Positions 11,373-22,880 of a stretch of 64,000 nt of DNA are shown in pieces. The stretch is from Capra hircus (taxonomy: Eukaryota; Chordata; Mammalia; Artiodactyla; Bovidae). Under the pieces are notes generated by a model, which did not search any database, was not told where the DNA came from, and saw nothing but the letters and a program-made list of their open reading frames with translations. A program made the translations under genes and the position numbers. Every line of letters begins with the position of its first letter. Position 1 is the first letter of the stretch. The DNA is taken from contig NC_030814.1 in NCBI RefSeq assembly GCF_001704415.2, positions 74,455,121-74,519,120 of the forward strand. The letters are read 5' to 3'.

Positions 11373-11452
11373 CTGGAATGAATCAGATATCCCGCAAAGA
11401 AAACTTGAAGTGATTGTGTTCTTTAGACAAATTATTTCTGAGCTCTTCTTTA

Positions 11453-11822
11453 TTTCATTTATTTATTTTTGGCTGCCCTGGGTGTTCATACTTTGTGCAG
11501 CTTTCTCTATCTGTGACATGTGGGGGCTACTCTCTAGCTGCGGTGTATAGGCTTCCCATTGTAGTGGCTTCTCTCGTTGCAGAGCACAGACTTGACGCGA
11601 GTGGACTCCAGTAGTTGTGGTTGGGGGGCCCTAGAGGATGTGGGATTCAGCAGCTGCAGCATGCAGGCTCAGTAGCTGTGGCTCCTGGGCTCCAGACACA
11701 GGTTCAGTGGTTGGGGCACATGGGTTTAGTTGCTCCACGGCATGTGGGATCTTCTGGACCAGGGACCAAACCTGTATCCCCAGCAGGTGAATTCTTATCC
11801 ATTGTTCCACCAGGGAAGTCCC
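11453..11822 (-). mobile_element. CHR-type tRNA-Glu SINE, antisense
   Basis: The cetartiodactyl CHR-type SINE in reverse: 'tttggctgccctgggtgttc' at the left, repeated 'agtagttgtgg'-type units, then 'gggaccaaacctgtatcccc' and 'ccaccagggaagtccc', the reverse of the tRNA-Glu head. Near full length (~370 bp) and moderately diverged. Confidence 0.85.
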
Positions 11823-11825
11823 TGG

Positions 11826-12100
11826 TGCTGCTGCTGCTGCTGCTGCTAAATCACTTCAGTCGTGTCCGACTCTATGCGATTCCATAGACGGCAGCCCACC
11901 AGGCTCCGCTGTCCCTGGGATTCTCCAGGCAAGAACACTGGAGTGGGTTGCCATTTCATTCTCCAATGCGTGAAAGTGAAAAGTGAAAGTGAAGTCGTTC
12001 AGTCATGTCAGACTCTTCATGACCCCATGGACCACAGCCTACCAGGCTCCTCCATTCATGGGGTTTTCCAGGCAAGAGCACTGCAGTGAGGTGCCATTGC
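11826..12100 (-). mobile_element. BovA2 dimeric SINE with (GCT)n tail, antisense
   Basis: Two BovA units in reverse, joined by the 'gtgaaagtgaaaagtgaaag' linker near 11970-11990. The (TGC)n tract at 11826-11847 is the complement of the (AGC)n tail of this family. It abuts the CHR SINE with essentially no gap. Confidence 0.9.
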
Positions 12101-14394
12101 CCCTGAGCACTGATTAAAAACAGGTAAGCTCAAATGGCCTAAGTGCAGACTTATCCAAGATGGAGTAAATAAAGAAAGAAGGAAAGGGAAAAGAGATAAT
12201 TGGGCAGGTGATTTGGAAGGTGAAGGGGACAGAACTAATAAGCCAGCATGTATTGAACATGATATGGTTCAGAACTAGAGTGGAAGTACCTATTTGGAAG
12301 GAAGTATACAAGCCAGGGAAATCAGATGGGCAGCAATGATCCCACTCTGCAAACGTTGCGTGGAGGCATCTTGTGCCCCATGAGGCCCTAGTGATGGCCT
12401 CATGCCGATGTGGCCCTGGGTCCCTTCTATTTCATCTTTGTCAAGAAATGTCAAGCATTTTCTGTGGAGTCAGTATAAACAGATGCAAGGGGCCCATATA
12501 AACTCACCTTTCGTTTCCTTTTTCTCCTTCCCATCCTTTCCTTTCCCTCCCTTTCCCTTTTCTTTTCAAAATATAACTGTGTAGATAAAACCCGTGCCTT
12601 TTTGTCTTTTGAGTGAATCTGCTGTTTGGCATTTTGACAGATGCGTTATCCTGCGCCATGTCAGCCTTGCCTGTTCTCTTTGCCATTCCCTTCTCCATTT
12701 CTCTTTTAAATACATACTTCTCTCTATATATATTTTATTGGGGAATCTGGGTAGAAGGAAATCAGGGCCATTTTTCTCACTGGCATGAGTTTGGACATTT
12801 GTGGTTGCTGCAGTTGAGACTGTGTTGATTATTGAATTGTATATCAGCCTCTTTTAATGTGATTTCCACATAAAACTGTCCACCCAAACATATACATTTA
12901 TATATTTTATTTTATATGTAGGGAATAAAGGTCTTTCAGCTCTAAAGCAACAACTGGCAGGTTATGGTTGCTGCCTGCCTACTGAATAGTTTATTGAGAG
13001 CATAGTTAGATTAACATGAGCCTTGTCATAACACTGTAATTTATCTTTGGAACAGGATTCATGATGTGGCTAACATTTCTCTCCTCCCAGTATTAAACAT
13101 ATTTTCATTCTGTGAAGCTCACTCTAGGCTTAATTCAATTAGTAACTTGGACATGACATCATACCTTTTTTTTGTTTTCATTTAAGAATTCAGGCTTGAG
13201 ATATAAACTTGCAACTCCTATGAAATATTTCATGGTGTTAAATTTGATAAGTCTCTCAACACATTACATAAAAGGGAAAGGTGCCATGATTGCAGTATTT
13301 GTGAGGAAGTTGGAATGGCAGGGCAGTTTGCCTGCCTTTATGAAATAGTGTATCTCCCACTCCTCCTCTCTGCCCCTGGGGACTCTATAAGCTCTTTGTT
13401 TCATTCTACCTTTAAAGATAAAAAATATAGACAGATAAAGAAAAACATTTAGGACTTCAGAATAATATTGTATTGAAAGGCAGTTAGTACAACCCAGCTT
13501 ATTATCTGGGTTCCATTTTTCTCTACACTAAAGAATGATCATGTTTATTTTGATCCATATAAATCACTTTTCTGTGAATAGTGTGATATTCTATCAGCAT
13601 CTACCCAGTTCTGCTCTCTGGGATCTTTGAGACAGGTACTTCTTCTCCACTCAACTCACTTCTCCCAAGAGAGTATAATTAAGCAATAGCTTCTGGACTA
13701 CCATATCTGTTTAAAGACTTACAGATCAATGGACCACATCAAGGCAAAAATCCAGGTTTCATGAATAAATTTCTCCAACCATGAAATTCAAATGGGTTCA
13801 TGTGGATGCCACATAGAAAGCTGGGGTATGAAGCTTCCCAAATAGAATTGCAGGGAGCAGCTTCAGCATGGAAATAATGACCTGGCAGCAATCGCTCCCC
13901 ATGAGGGGTAAGTGACAGCATCATGAAGCCAGAATCAGGACTCATTACAGGAAATTCTGAGCACTTGTCTCGGACACTACCACCCCGGGACCCCATGCTT
14001 CCTGAGGGAAGGAGTCCAAATGAATACGTCTGGGACTTAATAAGCCAAACCACAGAGATTTTGTGCTGAAAAATAGAAAGCAGCAACACTGGAAGTAAGC
14101 CAAGGTTACACTAAGGCATGAGCATATCGTATAATACGGATGTTCAAGATGAAATATGGATGTGCCCATATGATGAATGGCATATGGCCAAAACAGAAAA
14201 CACACCTGCCCTTTGACATTAAGTTCCAGGCATCTACACATGGGAGACATTTCCATAAAGGCAAAAGTGCTCAAGAATGGAAAACAAAATCAATTGAGAA
14301 GTTGATTTTGATGGAAACATTAAATGAATTAAATAGGCATAGGCTGCCTGTTACAGGCAGAAAGACAAAGAGTTAAACAAGAGCTTGAAGAATT
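12101..14394. other. Unassigned; pyrimidine tract inside
   Basis: About 2.3 kb. A C/T-rich tract lies at 12515-12568. The remainder shows no recognised repeat. The longest open frames (116 codons at 13739-14089 minus, 109 codons at 13945-14274 minus) overlap each other in different frames and carry no known motif. Confidence 0.35.
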
Positions 14395-14475
14395 TTTTCT
14401 TTATATTCCTAATGTCTAGCAGAGTCCCTGCACATAGCTGGTGTTCAATAATATCTGTAAATGAATGAAAAGCCT
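14395..14475 (+). mobile_element. L2 LINE 3' end
   Basis: A short relic with the L2 terminal pattern 'cctgcacatagctggtgttc', then 'aataatatctgtaaatgaatgaa'-like repeats. Ancient and non-coding. Confidence 0.6.
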
Positions 14476-15589
14476 TCAAATATAGCCATTATATAAAAGG
14501 AGTCACTGTTCTTTACAGGAACATACAACCCCAAGTTATATTTAGTCCCTTCTTTAGTGGGTTGATAAATAATTTAAAGAGAGCAAACTCTGTTATCTCT
14601 AAGCATGAGACAAAGCTTATGTACTCTCGTGATGTACAGAAGGAAACTGACTTTCCTTTTGATGCTGCTTACAGCATCATCTGAGATGTGGGACATTCCA
14701 GGCCTATGCACAGGCTCTGACAGTTGTGCCAACATTCACAGACAGAAGCAGCTTTTTTATATATATATTAAGATCATAGATTCTGCGGAAGAAATTGCCA
14801 ACTACAAAATCTTACACCCGCACATGTCACCCAGAACCCTATTGTACCTCATATTTGAATGTCTAAATGAAGCATAATAATTTACACTTTACAATATGTA
14901 TTAGGAGTTTTGGCTTAGCTGTGACTTTGTCACGGATAACTTCAGCAATGGAATTATACTGTAAATCTTGGCTGAGTTTTAAATAGCCAAAATTCATTCG
15001 CTATATGGCTGCAAACATTTAATGCGGCATGCATTTGATCAAAACTTTAAATCACTGCAAGAAAAGATATATGTTCCCCATATGGCAAGTTAGAAATGAA
15101 AGGGTAATGCTTATGACTCAGTAATGCTGGGTTTATATCGTTGTACCTGGTAGAATTAATCTAGAATCCTAGCTCTGCAGAGAAGATCAAAGAGAAAACT
15201 ATGGAAACTGTTGCCATCCTTGATATATCATCAGCAACCAAAATGAAAAATAATACCTTTTATCAAAAGATCAGGGTGTATGAGTACTGAAGGTTATGAA
15301 ACGGTTCATTCTGTTTCTCTTGTAATAGAGTTTGATTGGTTTCAGAACATGCATATTGTTCACAGAGCTTTGGGATATGGTGATGGTGTCTATTCTGTGA
15401 CCACCCGGCTTTCTCTGGCTAGCATAAGGCAGATCCAAAATAAGAAATCAGTGGAAGAAGTTGTAAAGTAGGTGCTTGGAAAATAAACTACCAACATATA
15501 TGCATGGGCTTCCATGTCACTAGACCACATTTTGCTTCTAAGTGGTTGCTTAGAATCCTTCACAGTAAATCCTGCTTTCCTATTATGAG
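14476..15589. other. Unassigned, repeat-poor
   Basis: No repeats recognised. A 90-codon frame at 14605-14877 lacks recognisable features. The block 14880-15110 is repeat-free and of balanced composition. Confidence 0.35.
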
Positions 15590-16165
15590 TCTATCTTTTT
15601 ATTGGAGTGTAGTTGCTTCACAGTGTTGTGCTAGTTTCCTCTAATAGCAAAGTGAATCAGCTATACGTATACATACAGCCCCTCCTTTCTGAATCTCCTT
15701 CCTAGGTGGGTCACCACAGAGCACTGAGGAGGGCTCCCTGAGCTACACAGTAGGTTCTCAGTGGTTGTGCATTTCATACATAGTATCAATAGTGTATATA
15801 TTTCAACCCTGATCTCCCATACACAACACCACCCTTCCCCCTTCTTTTGGTGTCCATACGTTTTTTCTCTACATCTCTGTCTCTCTTTCAGTTTTGCAAA
15901 AGATCATCCATATCATTTTTCTAGATTCCACATATATGTGTTAATATATGATATATTTTTTTTCTGTTTCTGACTTACTTTAGTCTCTATGATAAGCTCT
16001 AGGTCTACCCACATCTCTACAGATGACCCAATTTAGTTCCTTTGCTATGGCTGAGTAATATTTCATCACACACACACACACACACACACGCACACATGCA
16101 CACACACACGCACACACACATCGCATCCTCTTTATCCATTCCTCTGTTGATGGACATTTAGGTTG
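15590..16165 (-). mobile_element. L1 LINE 3' UTR, antisense, 5'-truncated
   Basis: Starts with 'tttttattggagtgtagttg', the reverse of the L1 3' end. It continues through 'ctacacagtaggttctcagt', 'gttttgcaaaagatcatcc' and 'tttgctatggctgagtaata', and breaks off after 'tggacatttaggttgct'. It is interrupted by a (CA)n microsatellite at 16067-16120 that replaces the usual TA-rich part. Confidence 0.85.
16067..16120. repeat. (CA)n microsatellite
   Basis: About 54 bp of CA with three CG or TG interruptions, grown inside the L1 3' UTR. Confidence 0.97.
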
Positions 16166-17660
16166 CTATTATTTAATCCAAATCCAAGATAAGCAATCAT
16201 ATGCTTTCTTTCCAACACTGAAATCCTGCTCAATGAAAGGCAACTTTTTAAGTGTTAGGTCATCATTTAATGTGATTATTAGCTTACTGATACAATATGG
16301 CAAATATATAGCCAAGAAGAGCCAGAGCATCAGATAGTTTGAAGTTCTCACAGTAAGAGGGATGTGCTGTGGGTCTACTACTAGTTCTTTAACTGCAGCT
16401 CCTTGCTCTACACTAGGCAGGGTAGCTTTGAGCTACACCACTCTCCTATTGTTTTTCTCTTTCAGAATAGCAGTGACTGCTTTGACACAAATCCTTGCTC
16501 TCTCTACAGCATGCATCTAGTCATTCACTTGTCCTTTTGCTGGACTCCAGGACACTGGATTATCCCCCCATCTCTCTGACTCCTCCTTTACTACCTCCTA
16601 GTCCTGTCCCTCATGTTTAATATCAGTCTCCCCTAAGATTTGCCTTCAAGCCTCATTTCTTTCCTTTACTCTTTCCTTCAGCTAAAGAATCCTATGTCAG
16701 CAACCATGCATTTCACTCCTGTTTGCAAGAAACCAAAAGAGCATCTTTCTGTGAATGTTCTGTCATCATCTTGAACTTGACATGCCTACAGCTAGTCATC
16801 TGCTGTCTCCTTGTATATGCCCCTATTTCTCACCATAATCCCCATTGACAGAAGCTGTTGTTCAAGTCAGACAGGCTCAAAACCTTAGCATTCTTCCTAT
16901 GGGAGGTGTGCATTATGGTGCTAAGTCTTGTAAATCATATGGAAGTAAATTACACTTCCTTGCTTTCTTTTTCATGGACCCCTTTCCTTTCTATCATTGC
17001 TAATAAAAATTTTAGTTAAGAATTGTTCTTCTCTCTTGGAAACAATATTAGTAAGAGAAACTGTTATAATTCTTTCTTTTAATCCGCATTGTGTGCAAGA
17101 AGACTATCATTAAAGCCCTATTCTGGTCAGGCTGTCCTAGCTGTGTGACATAGCGTAGTTTCAAATGCTTGCTGAGTAAAGTGCAGGAAACACAAGGAAG
17201 ACTAAAATGCCATTGGGTTGGATGACAGGAAGACTGGAGGAAGAATCAAAAGTCATAGATATCGTCCATGAATAAACTGAAGGTTTCTGAATAAATGGCA
17301 GGGTATCACCAAAGGTATCAAAGTATCATAAGGTCTCACTATGGTATATTTAAAAAAATAATGTCCTTAACTAGGTGATTACTCTGCTAAATAGCTTCCT
17401 TTCCTGCTCTTTATCATTCCATAGATCCGTTTTTATAAAATGAATATACTATTCAAGTACATATTATGAAATTGAATCAATTTTATGGTTGTAGACATAA
17501 GGTTGGGAAAACAAGTGAGGAGTCTGTAGGGTGATAAGACATGGAATGCCTCTGAGAGGCTGAGAAGCTTCTGTACTGAGTCAAGTCATAAAGAATGATG
17601 TTCCCATGCGTCTCTAAATATCATCAGGTCTCTCTTGTGTCAAGCACTAGTAACTACCTA
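16166..17660. other. Unassigned
   Basis: Pyrimidine-leaning DNA at 16400-16700, then AT-rich DNA. No gene or recognised repeat. Confidence 0.35.
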
Positions 17661-17880
17661 CAATGGTTTGCTAAGTCACTTCAGTTGTGTCTTTGTGACC
17701 CTGTGGACTGTAGCCCACAAGGCTCCTCTGTCCATGGGATTCTCCATGCAAGAATATTGGAGTGGGTTGCTATTTCCTCCTCCAGGGGATTTTTCCCAAC
17801 CCCAGGATCGAACCTGTGTCTCTTCTGTCTCCTGAATTGGCAGAAGCATTCTTTACCACTAGTGCCATGTGGGAATCCCT
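17661..17880 (-). mobile_element. Bov-tA SINE, antisense
   Basis: Tail 'gctaagtcacttcagttgtg', body 'catgcaagaatattggagtg', and a reversed tRNA head ending 'tgccatgtgggaatccc'. A few bases are lost in the usual 'gtccgactctttg' motif (here gtctttgtg). Confidence 0.9.
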
Positions 17881-17949
17881 ACCTAGAATGTAAGGTACTA
17901 CTATTAATGGTTGAGAGCCCTTCCCAATCTGTATCAGTCAGCTTTATTT

Positions 17950-18180
17950 TTGAAGAAAGCCTTTGATGTTCCCAAAACTCTAGACCAAAAAAGTTACTCC
18001 TCTCTGCAAGGTCCCATTATACCTAGCACTAAAAATCATAAATAATCCTTCAAATCCAGATAAAATTCCTTCTTTCCACAATGCCTTTCAAAGCCTCTAG
18101 AAACATTTTGGTCCTCCGTATTTTATAGTAATCTTTATGGACCTCTGTTTAACTTCTTGTATTACATCAGCTGTCAATGT
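17950..18180 (+). mobile_element. L2 LINE relic
   Basis: The run 'ttcaaatccagataaaattc', then 'cacaatgcctttcaaagcc', resembles the L2 3' region ('...caaatgtcacctcctccatgaagcc'). Diverged. Confidence 0.4.
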
Positions 18181-18254
18181 GACCCATATATTCTAATGTG
18201 TTCTATTTTCATCAATGGGTAGAATGGAACTCTTATGGGGAAGAGAAGGGAATA

Positions 18255-18470
18255 CAGAATCAAAAGACTTGGGTTTGATAAACATAGCTGGCACATAGAA
18301 GCTCTGTGATGGACTGAGGAGTGAGGCCTGTAATATTTTTGAGGCCCGCTTTGATCATCTGAAAAATAGCAATAATAATGATCTGTCCTCAAACAAGTGG
18401 TTGTGAGAACTTGGCTAATCTACCTGAAAAATACTTTTGCAAATGATAATATGCTCTGAAAATAATACTT
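18255..18470 (+). mobile_element. MIR SINE relic
   Basis: MIR-like order: 'gacttgggtttgat', an exon-like spacer, 'gatcatctgaaaaatagcaa', 'aataatgatctgtcctc', 'gtggttgtgag'. Ancient tRNA-derived SINE, heavily diverged. Confidence 0.55.
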
Positions 18471-19031
18471 ATTATGAATATCCCACACTGCACCTGACCA
18501 GTAACTTTTCATTTATGAGATACTTAATAAATACTTATAGATTCAAATCAAATTGAATCTCAACCTTTCAAGGTGAGGAATATTTAATAAAATAAAATTT
18601 AGAAAATATGTTTTATATGCTAAGATTGTTTCTGTAGATAAATGATTTCCCAAATGAATATAACTAATAGGAAATTGCTTGGGCAGTAGCTCAATATTTG
18701 GAATATTCTGGTTTAAGCCAGAATATATATATTTATCATTTTAATTTGCAGTTTTCATGAAAATAGAACATAGGCTTGATAGTACTGCCTTTGGCTCCAG
18801 AAGACAGAAAGAGCATGTTTATAAAAGAGAGACAAATAGAAAGTGAATGAGAAATTAATCTTTGGGGAGAGTGACAAAGAATATGTATCTTCAGCCTAAT
18901 GAATGTGATGATTGCACTTCCCTGCTTTCACATCAGTGGGACAAGTGAACATCCAGGATAACAAAGAATTGTTATTTTGCTTTAGAGAAATACTGGTATT
19001 GATATAAAGCATAAATGCTTTCTGAATTCTA
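18471..19031. other. Unassigned AT-rich DNA
   Basis: No recognised repeat or coding signal. Confidence 0.35.
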
Positions 19032-19040
19032 ATCAGGCCT

Positions 19041-19093
19041 CAGTTCAGTTCAGTTCAGTTGCTCAGTCATGTCCGACTCTTTGTGACCCCATG
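19041..19093 (-). mobile_element. Minimal 53-bp BovB tail insertion
   Basis: Only the extreme BovB 3' end is present, in reverse (four 'cagtt' units, then 'gctcagtcatgtccgactct'). It is flanked by atcaggcct at 19032-19040 and atcaggctt at 19094-19102 (8 of 9), a target-site duplication. This is an extremely 5'-truncated insertion. Confidence 0.8.
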
Positions 19094-19119
19094 ATCAGGC
19101 TTACTCATGCCTTAAGTTG

Positions 19120-19415
19120 TCTTTTTCTTAATTTAATTTAATTAATTTATTGTTGGCAGAGCTGGGTCTTTATTGTTGCATGGGCTTTCTCCAGTTGTAG
19201 CAAGTGGGGGTTACTCTCTAGTTGCAATGCACAGGCTTCTTATCATGGTGGCATCTCTTGTTGCAGAGTACCAGTTCTAGGCCCATGGGCTCAGTATTTG
19301 GGTGCACAGGCTTAATTGCCCTGTGGCATATATGCATTCTTCCCAGACCAGGGATTAAACCTGCATTCCTACATTGGTAGATGGATTCCCAACTATTGGG
19401 CCACCAGGGAAGTCT
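19120..19415 (-). mobile_element. CHR-type SINE, antisense
   Basis: Starts 'ttggcagagctgggtcttta' and ends with the reversed tRNA-Glu head ('gaccagggattaaacctgca', 'ccaccagggaagtc'). It lacks part of the middle repeats found in the 11.5-kb copy. Confidence 0.85.
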
Positions 19416-19569
19416 ATACTTTGAGTTTGAGAAGAAGTGAGGTGGCTTTAGATACTAGCACTCCACATTTAATTTTTATGAAAGCCATAGAATGCAGAGA
19501 GAGCTAGCAAAGGTGTGAAAGAATAGGGTAGGCAATACTAATAATGACTAGCTGAATATTTTCTATATA

Positions 19570-19740
19570 TTTTCTGAATATTTACTATATGCCAAACATC
19601 TATGCATCTATTTCTTTACTGAATCCGTACAACACCCTATGAAACAGGCACTCTTACTGTCTCAATGTAGCAAATTCAGAAGTGGAGGCAAAGATTAAAT
19701 ATTTTTTTAACAATTATGTAAATGGTCAGTTGGTTCCAAA
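19570..19740 (-). mobile_element. MIR-type SINE relic, antisense
   Basis: The pattern 'ttactatatgccaaacatct', then 'acaacaccctatgaaacagg', then 'caaattcagaagtggaggca', corresponds to a reversed MIR. Confidence 0.55.
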
Positions 19741-19841
19741 GACTTTGCTCTTACCAATTGAAAACAATTCCTCTTTGCTACCCCAACATAAGAGGTAACT
19801 GAAGCTAGTAAACTGTTTATGGACAGGGGTGCCAGATAATT

Positions 19842-20067
19842 GGGCTTCTCAGGTGGCGCTAGTGGTAAAGAAGCTGCCTGCCAATGCAAGAGACGTAGGA
19901 AACACCAGTTTGATCCCTGGGTCGGGAAGATCCCCTGGAGGAAGGCACAGCAACTCACTCCAGTATTCTTGCCCGGAAAAATCCCACGGACAGAGGAGCC
20001 TGTCAGGCTGCAGTCCGTAGGGTCACAGAGTCAGATACGACTGAAGTGACTTCACACATAAGCACAC
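19842..20067 (+). mobile_element. Bov-tA SINE with perfect target-site duplication
   Basis: Complete element: tRNA head 'gggcttctcaggtggcgcta', B-box-like 'agtttgatccctgggtcggg', BovA body, and an 'agatacgactgaagtgactt' tail. It is flanked by ccagataatt at 19832-19841 and 20068-20077 (10 of 10). Confidence 0.95.
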
Positions 20068-20077
20068 CAGATAATTA

Positions 20078-20735
20078 ACCTTGACGTGCCTGGACATAAT
20101 TTGGGAGTTTGAGAAGAGAATTGAGGATCTATGTGAGTGGATGCGGAGATGAGTCTTAACAGACTTTGCATGCTAAAGGAACCAGCTTTTCTTAGGCCTC
20201 ACTAGCCTCAAAATACAAACAGAGTTATGGTTCTCTGGGTATATGGAAGGTGGAAAAATTGATTCAGTTTCCAGATTCAGGTATAGAAGGCAAAATATTT
20301 CTTGGTGGCTATTTTATTGTAATTTCCATGTTAGTGTCTCATTAATGCTACTCTCATGATTGCAAATCTTTTGGCTTAATCTTTACTGGTTTTGTTTTCT
20401 TCTACATTCCTATGTTGGAAGCATCAGAAGCTATAGAATAATCTAAGTATTAGGAGGAAGAGAAAGATAAACTAGGAAGCTGGGGAAAAAGTCTTACAGT
20501 GTGTGTCTGAGGTTTGTTTCCTCCTAATTTGGGGGGAGGGTGGCCCTTCCCTGTAGAAAATGTAAATGATAAAGTATACCACTCTGCCTTTTGATGACCC
20601 CAACTTCTCATAACCTTGCTCCCCATCCATGAATTTCCTCTGCTACCAGATGTGTGAAGCAGCCTCCTAACTGTGGAAATTGCTTCCAGATCCTTACTTT
20701 GTACTGTGGTGCCAATGAATAACAATGATTTAAAG
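20078..20735. other. Unassigned
   Basis: No recognised repeat. A 103-codon minus frame at 20450-20761 has no known motif. Confidence 0.35.
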
Positions 20736-20917
20736 TCATGGTTCTTTAAATTTTTGTGCAATGAACTACTTCAAAAGTGTAGTGGCTACTTATGGAACCC
20801 CCTCTAAGAATGATGTTCTTAAATACATGTTATTTAAAAATAATACTATAAAAGAAATAATTTACATGGAAATAAATACAGTTACTAAAACATTTTTTAA
20901 AATGTAATGTATAATAT

Positions 20918-21158
20918 GGGCTTCCCTGGTGGCTCAGCGGTAAAAAAAAAAAAATAATAATAATAATAATCCACCTGCCAATGCAGGAGATGCAGATTCG
21001 ATCCCTGGGTCGGAAGATCTCCTGGAGAACAAAATGGCAAGCCACTCCAATATTCTTACCTGGAGAATCCCTTGGATGGAGGAGCCTGAGAGGCTTTAGT
21101 GCATGGGGTCTCAAAAAATGTAGGACACAACTTTGCAACTAAACCACAACAAGCAACA
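20918..21158 (+). mobile_element. Bov-tA SINE with internal A13(AAT)n expansion
   Basis: Head 'gggcttccctggtggctcag' is followed at 20942-20970 by an A run and AAT repeats where 'aaagaatc' is normal. B box 'gattcgatccctgggtcgg', BovA body and tail 'taggacacaactttgcaact' follow. Target-site duplication tataatat lies at 20910-20917 and 21159-21166. Confidence 0.92.
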
Positions 21159-21377
21159 TATAATATATGTACTTTAAGCACACTAAGTAAAGTTCTGGCA
21201 GCAAATCTAATAATAAATGCAATTTCTAGGTAATAGTGAAGGTAAACAATATTTGCCATATTGGCAATAACCATAATACTGTATGAAAATACATGCAATT
21301 TCTATTGGTTGCAAAGTGGCAGTTTCTGCTAATACTACTGTACATTTAGTATATATTAATAATAGAAAATAATACGA

Positions 21378-21562
21378 TATGGGGTGGGAGGTGGGAGGGG
21401 GGTTCAGGAGTGGGAACTCATGTACACCCGTGGCTGATTCATGTCAATGTATGGCAAAACCAATACAGTATTGTAAAGCAAAATAAAGTAAAAATAAAGA
21501 TAAAAAAATTATAAAACCATATATATTCTGAGGTAAAAAATAAATAAATAAATGTTAAAAAA
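21378..21562 (+). mobile_element. Ruminant L1 3' end, severely 5'-truncated
   Basis: G-rich 'ggtgggaggtgggagggggg', 'ggctgattcatgtcaatgta', 'caaaaccaatacagtattgt', then an A-rich tail with taaa units. It is flanked by agaaaataatacga at 21364-21377 and agaaaataatatga at 21563-21576 (13 of 14). It is the only clear sense-oriented L1 in the window. Confidence 0.92.
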
Positions 21563-21676
21563 AGAAAATAATATGAGATTTAGATAAAGATTAGTGGAAA
21601 TAAGGATGTAATATTTTTACACCTTGCTGTCTATTTGTAAAATCTTGTGGACTCTATAGACTCAAGGTTCAGGATA

Positions 21677-22429
21677 CGGAATTAAGTGATAACCTATACA
21701 CTCTACCTCCAGTGTTTAAACTTATAGATGACAAACTATTGAATTTTAAATATCAGGTGTTAGATGGGACAGAATTGGAAGAAACCATTGCCTTCTCCCC
21801 CTTTCTATATTCAGGCCATAAATTAGGGTACATGCTGTACATGCTGACATTCCTGAGATTCTCTTTTTTCTTATCATTTGCCATCAAAGTGGCAGTGAAA
21901 TTTATAGTTGCTATTTGGGTGGGATAATCACATTGATGATTTTAATTCTTATTTATATAAGCATCCAATTGGCTAGCTGGTCATAGGCCAATAAAGTAAA
22001 GAAAGGTGACACAGGGGAAATAATTTTGGAGTAGAGATATTTGTGCATAGAATGACCTTTAAGGAGGGTCTCACAAACTGCACACATCTTGAAGAACGAG
22101 AGGGTAGTTTGATGTCTTGGACACTTAAAATAATAGTGAATGTCACTCAAAATGGAAACAGGCATATTGGAAAGTGAACAAGCAGTTTCTATCAATAAAG
22201 TAATCCTATGCATGGGCAATCCAGTGGATAACCAAGAAATCAATTCAAGTACTTCTAGACACAGAATTGTAAACTCTCTAAGAGCGAAAGTTTGGTTTAT
22301 TTATTTTTTTGTAAAAATCACCCTTAACAAAGATATCACAAATTATTTTGAAAACATTTCTAATACACAGATATACTACTCTTATAAAAATCAACTATTA
22401 TAGATATGACTAAAGTATTTATCACCAGC
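21677..22429. other. Unassigned AT-rich DNA
   Basis: No recognised repeat. Open frames of 71-96 codons show no known motif. Confidence 0.35.
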
Positions 22430-22880
22430 CACAATCCAGTTCTTTCCCTCTATGTACCAATGGTGGTCCATACTTTTTCTATTATGTGTATGTTTGGTTT
22501 CTGAGTTTCTCTTTATAGCATATAAATGATATCATATATATATATGTATAATTTTCTTTTTTTCAACATGTAATTTAATTTCTTCCATGTTAGCACACAG
22601 ATATTTATTCATCTTAGCCATTGCACACTTATTCTTATCGCTTCATAATCCATTTGTTTTTTTGGACACTTCTTTTATTTTGTAATATTTCTATGATAAG
22701 CAATGCAGTAGTAACATGTCTAGCAAACTTCCTTGTGTTCATGTGTTGTGTTTCTATAGTATATAAACTGTAAGTAGACTTATTATGACTGTGTGTGTGT
22801 GTGCTAAGAGATACTGCCAAATTGCTTTCCATAATGTATGGAAGTATACTCCCCTCAGCAGCAGATAAGAGCCCCAACTT
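22430..22880 (-). mobile_element. Probable old L1 3' region, antisense
   Basis: Text such as 'ccacaatccagttctttccc', 'tttcttccatgttagcacac' and 'gccaaattgctttccataat' resembles antisense L1M 3' UTR. It contains a short TG run at 22790-22802. Diverged, with moderate support. Confidence 0.45.

Larger units (their letters stand above)
20736..21676 (+). mobile_element. Ancient non-autonomous DNA transposon, split by two insertions
   Basis: Three pieces (20736-20917, 21159-21363, 21577-21676) join into one old element. It has a 'ggttctttaaatttttgtgc' start, 'aagaatgatgttcttaaata', 'tgcaatttctattggttgca', 'ttctgctaatactactgtac', and an end near 'actcaaggttcagga'. The near-inverted ends (ggttctt... 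and ...aaggttca) fit a hAT-like element. The pieces are separated by a Bov-tA and an L1 3' end, each with its own target-site duplication. I recognise it as a mammalian-wide repeat but do not assign a family name. Confidence 0.6.

Noticed and set aside
11278..11550. 90-codon frame starting with His-Thr repeats
   Set aside because: It is a translation of the (CA)n microsatellite running into a SINE.
13739..14274. Minus-strand frames of 116 and 109 codons
   Set aside because: They overlap in different frames with no known motif or homologue I recognise.
20450..20761. 103-codon minus frame
   Set aside because: No motif, and the left part of the old DNA transposon begins inside it. Likely chance.
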